Positions 18,987-19,713 of a stretch of 19,713 nucleotides of DNA are shown piece after piece. The notes under the pieces were generated by a model, which saw nothing but the letters and a program-made list of their open reading frames with translations, searched no databases and was not told where the DNA came from. A program made the translations under genes and the position numbers. Each line of letters opens with the position of its first letter. The stretch's first letter is position 1. The stretch is from NCBI GenBank assembly GCA_018398765.1, contig JAHBMJ010002357.1:1-19713 (forward strand), given 5' to 3'. This DNA comes from Chromera velia. Its lineage: Eukaryota; Sar; Chromeraceae.

Positions 18987-19526
18987 TCTGCAAGCAGTGC
19001 AGTAGCACATCAACGGAGGTGTTTCCTTCTCAGAGCCGCCGATCGAGCGAACAAGACGACGGAACTCGATGCAGATCGGGAGACGATCCAGTGAGCTTGA
19101 GGATCCCAGTCAGAACAAAAACGTGAGCTGTTCTGATGCTACTCTTGGCACATGTAGAGCTATGCAAAAAGCAAGGTTTGCCGGCCTAGTTGAATGAGTC
19201 TGTACGTTTTTGCTCACGTTCGCGATGGCAGTCTCTGTTTGTGTATTGTTCGTGTTGACGAATTTTGCGGATCAAAGTCGGAGACGGCGAAAAGTGAGGC
19301 GCTCGCATAGACGGAGACGGCATATATACTTTCCGAGTTGTTGCGTGCGAGGGCTGCGACCGCGCGTATACCCTGGACATTAATTTGTGGCCATTTGTAT
19401 GCTTTGACTTTCTTTTTCTTTTCTGCAGGCCTTCATACAGGACCTGGGCCGGCCCCGACCGATGAGCGTGCGCCGTGGAGGGGGGGGGGACGCCGCCGCC
19501 GCCGCCTGGCGCTGTTCCGTTGCACT
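18987..19526 (-). promoter_or_regulatory. Upstream region of the TLDc gene with probable 5'-UTR intron
   Basis: A good acceptor (CTTGCAG) ends one base before the TLDc start codon, so this stretch probably contains a 5'-UTR intron, a non-coding exon and the promoter. A TATATA at 19322-19327 is a possible TATA element, unproven. Around 19480-19507 lies a G run followed by GCC/CGC repeats. A plus-strand acceptor-like CTTTTCTGCAG at 19419-19429 leads into a GC-rich frame without recognisable content. Confidence 0.4.
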
Positions 19527-19713
19527 TTAGACTCTTAGAAATATATAGAGGAAATCGCTAATGGTCTTAGTTTAAAAGTAAAGAAATTATTAAATTAGTT
19601 TAGTAAATATAGATGAATTAAATTATTGATCAGCTAGTAAAAATAAAGACAGTACTTAGTGTAAAAGAAAGATAAAAAAATAATAAAAAAAAAAATAGAT
19701 TTATTTAGAAAGA
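19527..19713. other. AT-rich stretch at the right window edge
   Basis: Composition changes sharply from GC-rich (GCC repeats ending near 19507) to very AT-rich with A runs. No gene or terminal repeat is visible before the window ends. It resembles the island at 13200-13454 and 15936-16300 in composition. Confidence 0.6.

Noticed and set aside
19338-19538. Plus-strand GC-rich frame after a CTTTTCTGCAG acceptor-like site
   Set aside because: Gly/Arg/Pro low complexity from GCC and G repeats, no partner exon in the window.
1-19713. CRISPR arrays, bacterial operons, ribosome binding sites, rRNA
   Set aside because: The window is intron-rich eukaryotic DNA; tandem repeats are simple microsatellites without unique spacers. 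I saw no convincing tRNA or rRNA by eye, though a covariance-model scan was not possible.

Overview
The window is nuclear DNA from a eukaryote. It holds three intron-containing protein genes, many microsatellites and a small LTR retrotransposon. The threonine deaminase carries an N-terminal signal peptide followed by an Arg/Ser/Pro-rich stretch, which looks like the bipartite leader used for a complex (secondary) plastid. With the many introns, the mixed GC and three degenerate TTTAGGG-type heptamers, this suggests a photosynthetic alveolate such as a chromerid alga. A stramenopile remains possible. The assignment is inference from sequence style only.

Layout. (1) 1-5118, minus strand: biosynthetic threonine deaminase (IlvA type). 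Ten exons were reconstructed by phase-matched splicing; the last short exon lies beyond the left edge. (2) 5119-5637: short divergent intergenic region. (3) 5638-13141, plus strand: an unrecognised protein of about 1141 aa in 11 exons. It has a His/Pro-rich N-terminus, a central region with four EF-hand-like half-motifs, a long disordered charged segment and a polyQ tract. (4) 13142-16590: AT-rich island containing a 2.48-kb LTR element (two 450-bp LTRs, 4-bp target duplication, no recognisable gag/pol) and a broken HNH-nuclease-like reading frame. (5) 16591-17618: non-coding, with an (AC)n/(AG)n tract. (6) 17619-18986, minus strand: coiled-coil plus TLDc-domain protein in two coding exons. 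(7) 18987-19713: upstream region ending in another AT-rich stretch.

The genes show no shared pathway. Threonine deaminase commits threonine to isoleucine synthesis, probably in the plastid. TLDc proteins are generally linked to oxidative-stress responses or V-ATPase binding. The middle gene has no assigned function. The most striking shared features are the splice signals (G at donor +5 in every inferred intron, often C at +3; GCAG at nearly every acceptor) and dinucleotide or tetranucleotide repeats inside introns near splice sites.
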